NCBI GenBank assembly: GCA_030834905.1
Contig: JAUQWZ010000057.1
Coordinates: 82,199-146,198 of the forward strand
DNA length: 64,000 nucleotides
Direction: 5' to 3'
Source of the DNA: Aggregatilineales bacterium
Lineage (GTDB): Bacteria > Chloroflexota > Anaerolineae > Aggregatilineales > Phototrophicaceae
In this document: positions 16,394-24,571 of the stretch, in pieces
Layout of the letters: every line of letters starts with the position of its first letter
Position numbering within the stretch: the stretch's first letter is position 1
Notes under the pieces: model-generated
Told to the model about the DNA's origin: nothing
The model's database searches: none
The model's input: only the letters and a program-made list of their open reading frames with translations
Position numbers and translations under genes: made by a program

Positions 16394-17119
16394 TCAGACT
16401 GTCATCAGGATTCTATCGTCATTTGCCGCTGGCTGGAAGGATGCCCATACCGGGCTGAAGAAGCGGTTGTGCAGCTCGGTGACTTCGCCTACGTCGGTGA
16501 CCAGTTCGATCACTTCGCGCCCCTGCGCCGCCTTGCGCCAGCCGAAATCGGTCAGGTTGGCAGAGCCTTTGAATGCCATCAGCCCGTCAATGACGACGAT
16601 TTTCTGGTGCGGGAAATACTGCGCTTCGTTCTGAAACAGGCGCACGTTGAGGCGCGGCGATTCGTTTTCGTGTTCGGTTAGCTCGCGATAAAGCGTGTCG
16701 TGTTTGATGCCGGAAATCACCCCGCGCACATCCACACGCAGCGCCGCCATTTTGATGGCGCCCAGCAGCAGAGCGCTGATTCCGTAGGTGGTGAAGTGGA
16801 TGAAGTGTTCCGCCTGTAATAAGGATTCGAGCAGCCCGCGCATGGGCGGGTAGCTGGCGTCACGCGCTGCCAGCGAGTGCCGCGTGCGCTGCGCGATCTG
16901 GGCTAGACGGCGGCTGTGCTCGATCAGGTTGTCGAAGCGCGCATCCAAGCCGCGAGCGACAAAATAACTGCCGTAATCGGTGAACGCCCCGGTGGCTACA
17001 TACTGCACGCCGCAAACCGGACAGCGCGGCGTGCCATCGGTCAGCAGCGCGAAACAACGCTCGCACAGGAATTCGGGCGGCGTGAAGCGCAGCAGTGAGT
17101 CGATGTCGAAGCTGTTCAT
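16394..17119 (-). CDS. Phospholipase D-like protein with N-terminal zinc ribbon
   Basis: 241 residues. Residues about 19-38 carry CERCF and CPVCG, a four-cysteine zinc ribbon. The C-terminal half has one PLD motif, HQKIVVIDGLMAFKGSANLTDFGWR (shown in part as HQKIVVIDG plus GSANLTDFGW), i.e. H-x-K-x4-D and the following G-S. PLD enzymes need two HKD motifs, so this protein should work as a homodimer like the Nuc nuclease, or be inactive. The combination of a zinc ribbon with one HKD motif suggests nucleic-acid binding or cleavage, which is inference. It sits upstream of rfbD with a 20-base gap. Confidence 0.8.
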   Translation of the reverse strand: MNSFDIDSLLRFTPPEFLCERCFALLTDGTPRCPVCGVQYVATGAFTDYGSYFVARGLDARFDNLIEHSRRLAQIAQRTRHSLAARDASYPPMRGLLESLLQAEHFIHFTTYGISALLLGAIKMAALRVDVRGVISGIKHDTLYRELTEHENESPRLNVRLFQNEAQYFPHQKIVVIDGLMAFKGSANLTDFGWRKAAQGREVIELVTDVGEVTELHNRFFSPVWASFQPAANDDRILMTV

Positions 17120-17221
17120 CGCTTTCGGAAGTTCACAATCAGACAGTTTGAGCCATTAGCGTATAGGTTGCCAGAGAATGGAGACAAACGCAACTATAAC
17201 TCCTGACCGGCAGGCACACGA

Positions 17222-17575
17222 TCAATGCTGACTCCAATACTCAAAGACCTGATCGCGTTCGGCGCGCCAGCTTGCTTCGATGTCCGATTGATCGTGCCCC
17301 GACGCCGCCATACCCGTATAGTAGCCGCCGCCGGGGACTCCGCTATCTTTGCGGACGACCAGCGCGCACAGCATCCCGTGTCCACGGGTTTCTTCCTCAT
17401 CACAGACTTCATAGAGCAGGCGGTAAAACAGCGGTGATCGATGATGCAGGTGAACCGACTCGATCATCCGAGCCAGCTCGCTGTAAGCGATGGTCTGCCG
17501 GTTACGCGCCAGATCGATGAGGATTTTGCGCAGTTCCTCTCTGGCGGCGGCGCGGCTTTCGGCTTTTGTGTCCAC
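17222..17575 (-). CDS. Uncharacterised small soluble protein
   Basis: 117 residues, no signal or membrane segment. The N-terminal helical part (EELRKILIDLARNRQTIAYS) resembles the start of a small winged-helix or methyltransferase-like DNA-binding fold; then HHRSPLFYRLLYEVCDEEE, and a Gly-rich ALVVRKDSGVPGGGYYTG. The C-terminus has FEYWSQH. The compact block with D-E-E and PGGGYY looks conserved, but I cannot name the family. Confidence 0.65.
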   Translation of the reverse strand: MDTKAESRAAAREELRKILIDLARNRQTIAYSELARMIESVHLHHRSPLFYRLLYEVCDEEETRGHGMLCALVVRKDSGVPGGGYYTGMAASGHDQSDIEASWRAERDQVFEYWSQH

Positions 17576-17608
17576 GCTTATTTCCTCGAAGTCCAGTCTG
17601 AGAAGATT

Positions 17609-18364
17609 TTACCGCAGAAGCACCGTCAGCGTGTCGTCGTTGATGCTGACCTGTGCCAGCGCATACTGACCGCCGCCAGCATCAAGCCGAAGCTGGCTGA
17701 GGATGTCGTTGCCCGCGCGCTCGATGTCGGCAGCGGTCGCCCCAAGCTGTTCGGGCGGAACGTCGTAGATGGTGCCGTTGATGTCCACTCCGGCGAACTC
17801 GAAGCGCTGCCCGCTGGCATCCAGTCGCAGGACTACGCCCGCCCGTTGTTCGATGCTGCCCAGTTCAGGGATGACGACATCGGCGTAAATGACCGCCCCG
17901 CCGGGGCGCAGATCGATTTGCGCGTTGCGATAGCGCGGGTTGTTGGGTCCGCAGATAGCGCTGCGCTGGCGGCACAATTCCTGCAAGCCCGCCTCGCTGA
18001 AGCTGACGACCGCCGCCGGGTTGCCCGCCGGATCGCTGCCCACCTGGAGGTCATATAAGCCGCTGTCTCCGCTTAGTGTCTGCTCGCCGTACTGTCCCAG
18101 GTCAACCGTGAACTGCTGCGGCTGGACGGCGTTCTGAAGCGCAATTGTCGGGATCGGCGTTGCCTGAAACAGGGTATCGGTGCTGCCTCGCGCCGTGAAA
18201 CCGACCAACTGCGCCGCGATATTGGGCAGGCTTGGCATCAGCAGGACGAACGCGACAGCCGCGATAACCAGCAGCCCAACCAGCCCCGACAGGCAGCCGC
18301 AGGTGAGAACCGAAAATGTCGAGCGCCGCCGCACCGGCTGGCGGCGTATGTGCGAGTTGTGCAT
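17609..18364 (-). CDS. Uncharacterised membrane-anchored exported protein
   Basis: 251 residues. A basic N-terminus and one membrane helix (about 21-45, CGCLSGLVGLLVIAAVAFVL) anchor a beta-rich outer domain. That domain has a predicted disulphide pair (CRQRSAICGPNNP) and repeated strand patterns such as GAVIYADVVIPELG and QYALAQVSINDDTLTVLLR. It resembles the LppX/DUF2993-like lipid-binding fold only loosely; I do not assign it. Single gene, 33 bases from the unknown gene downstream. Confidence 0.68.
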   Translation of the reverse strand: MHNSHIRRQPVRRRSTFSVLTCGCLSGLVGLLVIAAVAFVLLMPSLPNIAAQLVGFTARGSTDTLFQATPIPTIALQNAVQPQQFTVDLGQYGEQTLSGDSGLYDLQVGSDPAGNPAAVVSFSEAGLQELCRQRSAICGPNNPRYRNAQIDLRPGGAVIYADVVIPELGSIEQRAGVVLRLDASGQRFEFAGVDINGTIYDVPPEQLGATAADIERAGNDILSQLRLDAGGGQYALAQVSINDDTLTVLLR

Positions 18365-18460
18365 TCAACCTTCCTTTCGCCGCCAGAAGTATAGCCGATG
18401 TGATCAAGGGGTCGTCGAACGGGCGCGGCTCCGAGGGGGGCGCGCAGGGGACGGGACAGC

Positions 18461-18488
18461 AAAAACCCCGCACGCGCCGGCGCGGGGC
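18461..18488 (-). terminator. Intrinsic terminator of the cupin gene
   Basis: On the minus strand a GC-rich stem (GCCCCGC ... GCGGGG with an internal GCCGGC) is followed directly by TTTTT. It lies 40 bases after the cupin stop codon. Confidence 0.8.
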
Positions 18489-18527
18489 AAATCTCAAAGC
18501 AGCTTGTTGTAAAATGTGTGGAAAAAC

Positions 18528-18839
18528 TCAGTCGCCGAGGATCTCGACTTCCGTCATCAGGTAAACCACGCCTTCGGGTCCGATTTTGCCAGAGTGTTCG
18601 ATGCTTCCCGGGATCATCAGACGATCCCCCGCCCGGCAGTCATACGTCCTTTCACCAATGCGCACCTGAGCGCTGCCTCTGGTAAAGGCGAGGATGAGAT
18701 CGGTGAGGTGGCGGTGGGCATCGTAGACCGCGAACGGCGGCTCTTCAATACGCTGCGGGCGGTAGCCCTCACGCGCCAGTGCTTCGCAGATATCATGTTC
18801 CTCTGCACCGTGATAGAACGCTGGTTTATGACACGCCAT
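18528..18839 (-). CDS. Cupin domain protein
   Basis: 103 residues, single cupin_2 barrel. First motif region DAHRHLTDLILAFTRGSAQV keeps a His pair; GERTYDCRAGDRLMIPGSIEHSG is the second motif with GD-x-L-x-I-P-x-x-x-x-H. Likely a metal-binding sugar or small-molecule cupin; the gene neighbourhood (dTDP-sugar genes upstream) hints at a surface-sugar role but the domain alone does not show a substrate. A clear terminator follows it. Confidence 0.85.
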   Translation of the reverse strand: MACHKPAFYHGAEEHDICEALAREGYRPQRIEEPPFAVYDAHRHLTDLILAFTRGSAQVRIGERTYDCRAGDRLMIPGSIEHSGKIGPEGVVYLMTEVEILGD

Positions 18840-18954
18840 AATAACTCTCCTGCCAGATTTTCTTATATCCTAGGCTGAGAGCGCGCAGGTGTTAAGTTAC
18901 ATTCGGCACGTAATCGGGGAATGAACTACATCTGCCCACCAGCGCAGGGGAAGA

Positions 18955-19095
18955 CGTGGGACACGATAGCATCGTGTCCCCTCACCATTCACGAAACGGA
19001 CACGACGGTGTCGTGTCCCTACTGTTTTACAAAATAATACAGGTTTTTCCGTAGGGACACGATAGCATCGTGTCCGCCTTATGGTGTCCCTACAT
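18955..19095. repeat. Cluster of GGACACGAT palindromes in a 300-base gene-free gap
   Basis: Three palindromes fall in the gap between the cupin and rfbB genes. Two have arms GGACACGAT/ATCGTGTCC around AGC (18958-18980 and 19054-19076); the middle one is GGACACGAC/GTCGTGTCC around GGT (18998-19018). The stretch around the middle copy recurs near 25367-25412. No open frame of note is in the gap. Confidence 0.75.
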
Positions 19096-19140
19096 GTCCC
19101 GTATTTAATCATTAAACTGCATCAACCTCCGGCGTAACAT

Positions 19141-20163
19141 TTACTCAGCGGCGGCGAGGCGCGCGCCGTACTGGCGCTTGTAGAATTCGAGATATTCGCC
19201 CGTCTTGATTTTGCGCCACCACCATTCATTGTCTCGATACCAGTCCACCGTCGCCTCAAGGGCGCTGTCAAAGCTGTACTGGCGCTGCCAGCCGAGCGCC
19301 CGCAGCTTGTCGCAGTTCATGGCGTAGCGGCGGTCGTGTCCTTCGCGGTCTGGTACGTGCCGGATAAGCGAGTCGTCCTTGCCCAACAAAGCAAGCAGGC
19401 GGTGGGTGACGTCGATATTATGGTGCAGGTCTTCTCCGGCGATGTTGTACGCTTCGCCCGAAACACCTTTGTGCAGCACCGCGTCAATGCCGCTGACATG
19501 ATCTTCGACGTACAGCCAGTCACGAATCTGCATCCCGTCACCGTAGACCGGCAGCGGGTGATCTTCCAGCGCTTCGGTGATGAAGAAGGGCAGCAGCTTT
19601 TCGGGATACTGGTAAGGTCCAAAGGTGTTGCTGCCGCGCGAAATCACTGTGTTCATGCCGTGTGTGACGTGATACGAACGCACCATCAGTTCGCCACCGG
19701 CTTTGCTGGCGGCATAGGGGCTGTTGGGCGCGAAAACATCGGTTTCGACCGAGTAGCCTTCGTCAACATCGCCATACACTTCGTCCGTCGAAACGTGCAG
19801 AAAGCGTTCCAGCCCATGCTGGCGACCTTCATCGAGCAGGATGTAAACGCCGACGACATCGGTGTGAATGAAGGCGTCGGCTGACAGGATGCTGCGGTCA
19901 ACGTGGCTTTCGGCGGCGAAATTGACGATGGTATCGATGTGGTGCGCTTCGAGCGCGCGGCGCAGGGCTGCCCGGTCGGCAATATCGCCCTGCTCAAAGC
20001 GGTAGTTCTCGTCGTCGGAGATGGGCAGCAGGTTATCGAGGTTGCCCGCGTAGGTCAGCTTGTCGTAGACGATGATATTGTAGTCCGGGTAGCGCCGGGT
20101 CATGGAACGCGCGAAGGCGCTGCCGATGAAGCCAGCGCCGCCGGTCACAAGAATGTTCTTCAT
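19141..20163 (-). CDS. rfbB: dTDP-glucose 4,6-dehydratase
   Basis: 340 residues, usual length. NILVTGGAGFIGSAFARSM is the NAD-binding loop, SVNFAAESHVDRSI and HVSTDEVYGD hold the catalytic Thr-Asp-Glu, YAASKAGGELMVRSYH the YxxxK pair, and SRGSNTFGPYQYPEKLLPFF and VEDHVSGIDAVLHKG the RmlB-specific blocks. Converts dTDP-glucose to dTDP-4-keto-6-deoxyglucose. Its ATG overlaps the HAD stop as ATGA. Second step of dTDP-L-rhamnose synthesis. Confidence 0.97.
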   Translation of the reverse strand: MKNILVTGGAGFIGSAFARSMTRRYPDYNIIVYDKLTYAGNLDNLLPISDDENYRFEQGDIADRAALRRALEAHHIDTIVNFAAESHVDRSILSADAFIHTDVVGVYILLDEGRQHGLERFLHVSTDEVYGDVDEGYSVETDVFAPNSPYAASKAGGELMVRSYHVTHGMNTVISRGSNTFGPYQYPEKLLPFFITEALEDHPLPVYGDGMQIRDWLYVEDHVSGIDAVLHKGVSGEAYNIAGEDLHHNIDVTHRLLALLGKDDSLIRHVPDREGHDRRYAMNCDKLRALGWQRQYSFDSALEATVDWYRDNEWWWRKIKTGEYLEFYKRQYGARLAAAE

Positions 20164-21095
20164 GGGGTTGTCTCCGGCGTCTCAGCCTTAGTTTTACCTT
20201 CATCTGCCCGCGCAGACTTCACGCCCGTCGAAGGCTCGCTTTTTGCGGGCGCAGCCGGTTTGCTGGCGGCTGGCGCTTCTGGCGGCAGCACATACTTCTC
20301 CAGCGCCTGCGCGAAGCCGTCTTCGTCGTTACTGGCGGTGACGTCGTCGGCGGCGTCCTTGACAAACTGGGGCGCATTGCCCATCGCCACGCCAATGCGC
20401 GCAAGCTGGATCATCTCGATGTCGTTTTCGGCATCGCCAATCGCCAGCACGCTGTCCGCCGAAAGCTGTAAGATCTTCAGAAGCTGCCTGAGGGCTGTCC
20501 CCTTCGAGGCGTTTGGCGGCAGGATTTCGACCATTTCAGGCACGCCCGCCTGCACCAGCCGCGCCCGACCGCCGACCTGCTGATTGAGCTGCCAGCGCAG
20601 GGCTTTGATGGCGGCAGGCTCGCCAAGCGCAATCAGCTTGTGAATGGGCAGGTCGTTGATGATGTTTTGCAGCGAACCAACCGTTTCTGGCAGCGGCTCG
20701 TGATACTTCACCATGCCATCATAGATCTTCTCGTTGCTCGAACGCATGAGCATTCGGGTTCCGTTGTAGGCGATCATCGAAAAGCCGCGATCTTCGGCAA
20801 AGGTGATGATCTGTCGCGCGACGGCGGGATCAAGCGTCTGCTGCCACTGGATCTTGCCATCAGCGTCGTAAATCGTCACCCCTTGCAGGTAAATGCCGTG
20901 GGCGTTCAAACCGAGCTTTTCGATAAGCTGCACCGTTGAGTTGCGGGTTTTGCCGGTCGCCAGGACGACTTCGACGCCCTGGGCGATGGCTTTACGCAGG
21001 ACGGCTTCGCCGCGCGGGCTGAGTTCGTGGTTGCTGTCCAGCAGCGTGCCATCGACATCGACGGCGATTAGTTTGATCGGTTCAGATTGGCTCAT
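20160..21095 (-). CDS. Cof-type HAD-IIB family phosphatase with Ala/Lys-rich tail
   Basis: 311 residues; the HAD core is about 1-265. Motif I is IAVDVDGTLLDSNHELS, motif II LATGKTRNS, a C2 cap lies between about 90 and 190, motif III includes KGTALRQLL, and motif IV is AIGDAENDIEMI. The last 45 residues are Ala/Pro/Lys/Glu-rich and not part of the fold. Cof-type enzymes act on sugar or nucleotide phosphates; its place between rfbA and rfbB suggests a sugar-phosphate substrate or repair role (inferred). Confidence 0.88.
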   Translation of the reverse strand: MSQSEPIKLIAVDVDGTLLDSNHELSPRGEAVLRKAIAQGVEVVLATGKTRNSTVQLIEKLGLNAHGIYLQGVTIYDADGKIQWQQTLDPAVARQIITFAEDRGFSMIAYNGTRMLMRSSNEKIYDGMVKYHEPLPETVGSLQNIINDLPIHKLIALGEPAAIKALRWQLNQQVGGRARLVQAGVPEMVEILPPNASKGTALRQLLKILQLSADSVLAIGDAENDIEMIQLARIGVAMGNAPQFVKDAADDVTASNDEDGFAQALEKYVLPPEAPAASKPAAPAKSEPSTGVKSARADEGKTKAETPETTP

Positions 21096-21110
21096 TCATC
21101 TTCCTATTGG

Positions 21111-22181
21111 CTAGATCATCCAGACGTTGCTGTAATCGCCCAGATTCATCGTCAGGGTTCTTGGTCGTTCGACTTTATGCTGTATCGATACGTTGCGACC
21201 GATCAGACTGCCGTGAAGGCGGGCGTCAAGGTCGCAGATGCCGCTGTGCTCAAGCACGATGCTGCGCTCAATCTCGCAGTTCTGGACGGTTACATCGTGG
21301 TAAAGGCTGGTATAGGGACCAATGTAGCTGTTTTCGATGACGGTATTTTCGCCGATGATGGTCGGTCCGTGAACGATGCTGTTGACGATCTTCGCGCCCG
21401 CTTCGACGGTTACGCGGCGGTCTACCTCTGATCCTTCGATGACCGCGTCCGGTGCGATTCGCGGCTCGATCTCGTCGAGTACGTGGCAGTTCGCTTCCAG
21501 CATGTCGTTGGGCTTGCCGGTGTCAATCCACCAGCCGTCATGGACGTGCGGAGACACCGTATAGCCATGATCGATCAGCCACTGAATGGCGTCAGTGATT
21601 TCAAGCTCATTGCGCCATGACGGTTTGATGGCGTGGACTGCCTCGAAGATGTGGTGATCGAACATGTAAATGCCGACCAGCGCCAGATTGCTCGGCGGCT
21701 CCTTCGGCTTCTCGATCAGCCGTTCAATGGTGCCGTCAGCGCGTAGCTGGGCGACGCCAAAGGCGCTCGGATTCGAGACGTGCTTCAGGACAATCTGGCT
21801 GTTCCAGTCGTGGTTGGCGAAGTCGCGAATCAGGCTGCTGATGCCACCCTGAATGACGTTATCGCCCAGAAACATGACAAACGAATCGCCTTGCAGAAAA
21901 TCTTCTGATATCTTGACGGCGTGTGCCAGCCCGTCGGGGCTTTCCTGGGGGATATATTCGATTTGGACACCCCACTTGCTGCCGCTGCCGAGCGCCTCCA
22001 TGATTTCGGGCGCGGTCTGCCCGACGACAACGCCAATTTCATTGATTCCAGCGTCCCGGATCGATTCGATCACGCGCACCAGAATCGGCTTATTGGCGAC
22101 TGGGATCAACTGCTTGGCGCGCGTGTAGGTCAGCGGGTACAGACGGGTGCCCTTGCCGCCGCTGAGAATAAGACCTTTCAT
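21111..22181 (-). CDS. rfbA: Glucose-1-phosphate thymidylyltransferase, long form with beta-helix C-terminus
   Basis: 356 residues from ATG 22181 (GGAGA 5 bases upstream). KGLILSGGKGTRLYPLT is the nucleotidyltransferase signature, IPQESPDGLAHAVKISEDFL and FVMFLGDNVI the catalytic blocks. The C-terminal about 110 residues (DAVIEGSEVDRRVTVEAGAK, VHGPTIIGENTVIENSYIGP) form a left-handed beta-helix, so this is the long StrD/GlmU-like type rather than the about 290-residue RmlA. Makes dTDP-glucose (other NDP-sugars possible). Starts the sugar-nucleotide trio with HAD and rfbB downstream. Confidence 0.92.
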   Translation of the reverse strand: MKGLILSGGKGTRLYPLTYTRAKQLIPVANKPILVRVIESIRDAGINEIGVVVGQTAPEIMEALGSGSKWGVQIEYIPQESPDGLAHAVKISEDFLQGDSFVMFLGDNVIQGGISSLIRDFANHDWNSQIVLKHVSNPSAFGVAQLRADGTIERLIEKPKEPPSNLALVGIYMFDHHIFEAVHAIKPSWRNELEITDAIQWLIDHGYTVSPHVHDGWWIDTGKPNDMLEANCHVLDEIEPRIAPDAVIEGSEVDRRVTVEAGAKIVNSIVHGPTIIGENTVIENSYIGPYTSLYHDVTVQNCEIERSIVLEHSGICDLDARLHGSLIGRNVSIQHKVERPRTLTMNLGDYSNVWMI

Positions 22182-22201
22182 GGAGTCTCCATCACAATCA
22201 T

Positions 22202-22378
22202 TCAACCACGGCTGAGAAGATAGCCGAGTACGAGAACGATGAGTGCGAAAAGAAAAAACAGCATCAACTGCCGGCTGCCGCCCATGACTGGCGGCAGCGC
22301 CTTCGGCGATGGGTTATTCTGCGGTAGATTGCGCCATTTTTCAACCGACTCCGGATCTGGCGGCAGAGGTTCGGTCAT
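22202..22378 (-). CDS. Small single-helix membrane protein
   Basis: 58 residues, below usual ORF cut-offs. The first 36 residues are polar and Pro-rich (MTEPLPPDPESVEKW, then NNPSPKALPP); residues about 38-55 (LMLFFLFALIVLVLGYLL) are one membrane helix, ending SRG. The stop of the preceding esterase and this ATG share TGATG, and GGTGAA is just upstream, so reinitiation is expected. The stop lies 20 bases before the rfbA start. The frame fits the operon spacing and uses ordinary codons, but there is no homology evidence, so it remains a probable gene. Confidence 0.6.
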   Translation of the reverse strand: MTEPLPPDPESVEKWRNLPQNNPSPKALPPVMGGSRQLMLFFLFALIVLVLGYLLSRG

Positions 22379-23028
22379 CATTCACCTCGCTTGTGTTCCA
22401 ACATCCATTCGTACAGTCTCGGGCTGTTATAGGTGCGCGTCCACGAATCATGATCGGCTTGGGTATACAGGGTGAACTTGACGCTGCCGCCGCATTCCTT
22501 GAGCGCATCCACCATCTTAATCGACTCGCGCGGCAGCACCACGTTATCGCGCGCGCCGTGAAACACCCAGACCGGCACATCCTTCAACAGGCAGGCTTTG
22601 TCAGGATCGCCGCCGCCGCAAATGGGCACCACCGCCGCGAACAGATCGGGATAGGCGGTGGCGATGTGCCAGACCGCATAGCCGCCCATGCTCATTCCGG
22701 TCAGATAGAGGCGGTTGGTATCGACTGAATGCCCGGCGATCACCGTATCCAGCAGCCCTTTGAAGACCGCCGGATTGATCTGCGGCCACCACAGCCCAAA
22801 CGGACACTGCGGTGACACGGCGATGAAGTCGAAATCCGGCTTCTCCTCTACGATCCTGGGGATGCCGTGAAGCTTGAGCATTTCCGGATCGCTGCCGCGC
22901 TCGCCAGCGCCGTGGAGAAACAGGATCAGCGGGTACTTCCGCTGTTCGCTGTAGTCTTTCGGAAGGAACAGCAGGTAGTTGAACTGCTGCGTTTTGTCGT
23001 GCGTGTAGGAACGAACATGCTGTGCCAA
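22378..23028 (-). CDS. Alpha/beta-hydrolase esterase (PHB depolymerase/dienelactone-hydrolase-like)
   Basis: 216 residues, no signal peptide. FNYLLFLPKDYSEQRKYPLI, LFLHGAGERGSDPEML (oxyanion hole), LTGMSMGGYAVWHIATAYPD (nucleophile Ser, G-x-S-x-G-G), WVFHGARDNVV (Asp) and QADHDSW (His) complete the triad. This layout matches predicted peptidase/esterase proteins of the Carboxylesterase type. It could deacylate a surface polysaccharide, as it lies between the BY-kinase and rfbA genes. Confidence 0.87.
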   Translation of the reverse strand: MAQHVRSYTHDKTQQFNYLLFLPKDYSEQRKYPLILFLHGAGERGSDPEMLKLHGIPRIVEEKPDFDFIAVSPQCPFGLWWPQINPAVFKGLLDTVIAGHSVDTNRLYLTGMSMGGYAVWHIATAYPDLFAAVVPICGGGDPDKACLLKDVPVWVFHGARDNVVLPRESIKMVDALKECGGSVKFTLYTQADHDSWTRTYNSPRLYEWMLEHKRGE

Positions 23029-23055
23029 GAGATTCCTTCCGGGCGGCGCAAAACG

Positions 23056-23703
23056 TTAATAGGCGGTGCTGCTTTCGCGCTGGCTGTTGGTCAATACCGC
23101 GCCCAGCACCCGCACGTGGACGCGCTCCAGTTCCTCACGTGCGCGCGCCGCCTGATCGCGCCTGGTCTGTCCCGCGCGGATGACGAGCAGGACGCCGTCA
23201 ACTTTCGAGCCGAGCAGCGCGGCGTCACTTGCTGCCAGCACTGGCGGGCTGTCAAACAGAATATAGTGGGCGCGCGCCCTCAAAACGCCGATTACGTCGT
23301 TCATGCGCTGGCTGCTGAACACGTCTGCCGGTATCGGCGGCAGGGGACCGCTGGGCAGAAGCGCGAGATTCGGGATCTCGGTCTGCGCCAGCGGCGGCGA
23401 CGACATCGCCGCGTCTTCCAGCAGCATTGTGGTCAGCCCGCGCTCGTTGGGCACGCCCCAGATGTCGTGCTGCATCGGGCGGCGCAGGTCGCTATCGACC
23501 AGAATTGTCTTGTTGCCCGACTGGGCAAAGGTCACGGCGAGGTTCGCCAGCAGGGTGCTTTTGTCTTCGCTCTGGGCGCAGGACGTGACCAGCAGGGTCG
23601 TAATCGGCTTCTCAACGCTGCTGAACATGAGATTCGTCCGCAGCGCGCGCAGCGCTTCGGCAGCCGCCGAACGGGGTTCTGTCAGGGTGATTAATTTTGG
23701 CAT
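23056..23703 (-). CDS. CpsD/CapB-type tyrosine kinase with altered Walker A
   Basis: 215 residues; separate kinase half of a BY-kinase, like Gram-positive CpsD. SAAAEALRALRTNLMFSSV is the family N-terminus, KTILVDSDLRRPMQHD the Walker A' and YILFDSPPVLAASDA the Walker B. The Walker A at residues 41-50 reads SCAQSEDKST where the family has S-x-x-P-G-E-G-K-S-T: both glycines are replaced while Lys48-Ser-Thr is kept. The C-terminus SSTAY offers a single Tyr instead of a cluster. It should pair with the Wzz protein encoded just upstream to control polymer length. Confidence 0.88.
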   Translation of the reverse strand: MPKLITLTEPRSAAAEALRALRTNLMFSSVEKPITTLLVTSCAQSEDKSTLLANLAVTFAQSGNKTILVDSDLRRPMQHDIWGVPNERGLTTMLLEDAAMSSPPLAQTEIPNLALLPSGPLPPIPADVFSSQRMNDVIGVLRARAHYILFDSPPVLAASDAALLGSKVDGVLLVIRAGQTRRDQAARAREELERVHVRVLGAVLTNSQRESSTAY

Positions 23704-23709
23704 GGGACG

Positions 23710-24366
23710 TTACTCCAGGTGGGAGATGCTTGCCAGCACAGGGAGATCCAGCGTGCGCTCGATGTCTTCACGCCGCCGGATGATGCTGCTCTCAAGGTAT
23801 TCCAGCACAAAGACGATGACCGTCCCGAGGATTGCCCCGAACAGACCGCCAGCGACGGTGTTGATGGCGACGTTTGGCGTCTGGGCGGTGGGGCAGCGGG
23901 CAATGTCCTGTCGCTCGGCAGAGACACGGTCTTCCTGGCGGGCGGTCTGGTTCTGCTGGTTGCGATAGCGGATCAGCAGCGTGCCCCATTCTTCGGCAAT
24001 CCGGCTGGCAATCGCGCAGTCTTCCATCTCCACGTCAATCTGCATGGTCAGCGTGTTGCGGTCAGTCCCGATATCGACCTTGCTGAGCAGATCGCCCGGC
24101 GTCATATCGAGCTGAAGGTTGTTAATGACCTCTGCCGCGCGAAGCGTGCTGTTCAGATATGCCCGCAGCGGTTCGATCAACTGGGTCGTGGCTTGCGCCA
24201 AGCCGAAGTCGTTGCGCGACGGCTGGATGAGCATGACCTGACTCGCGCGGACGAGGGGCGTTTGCATCCTGCTGAAGACGAAGGCGCTGGCGGCACCAAT
24301 AATCGCCACTAGGACGATAATCCACCCGCGCCGCACCAACATACGCCCGTAGTCGATTAAATTCAT
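23710..24366 (-). CDS. Wzz/CpsC-type polysaccharide co-polymerase
   Basis: 218 residues from ATG 24366, with AGGAGG 5 bases upstream. Two membrane helices (about 15-33 IIVLVAIIGAASAFVF, and about 170-192 INTVAGGLFGAILGTVIVFV) flank an outer loop with coiled-coil potential (RYRNQQNQTARQEDRVSAER). LEYLESSIIRRREDIERTLDLPVLASISHLE is the juxtamembrane tail; the R-R-R-E-D block is shared with the protein at 11115-11783. First gene of the operon and 6 bases before the kinase gene, so the two form a CpsC/CpsD-type pair. Confidence 0.85.
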   Translation of the reverse strand: MNLIDYGRMLVRRGWIIVLVAIIGAASAFVFSRMQTPLVRASQVMLIQPSRNDFGLAQATTQLIEPLRAYLNSTLRAAEVINNLQLDMTPGDLLSKVDIGTDRNTLTMQIDVEMEDCAIASRIAEEWGTLLIRYRNQQNQTARQEDRVSAERQDIARCPTAQTPNVAINTVAGGLFGAILGTVIVFVLEYLESSIIRRREDIERTLDLPVLASISHLE

Positions 24367-24571
24367 TCTGCCTCCTGAAGTCTGCAAAGGCGGCAGCTAT
24401 TGTACCGAATTATGCCAATCCGCGTAGGGCGGAACGGCAGATGTAAGAAATCCAGCCGATAACCTGTCAATGTACTATCGTTTAACTGGCAGCCGCAGCA
24501 GCTCAAAAGCATTGTACGACGTTACGGTACTCACCGTGGCGTTAGGCTGTGTTTGTGAGTGTTGGCAGATA

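Noticed and set aside
18528..18839. The cupin as the missing RfbC epimerase
   Set aside because: It is 103 residues against about 180 for RfbC and lacks its long N- and C-terminal blocks.
18955..19095. Possible CRISPR array
   Set aside because: The repeats are short palindromes with irregular spacing and shared flanks, with no spacers or cas genes.
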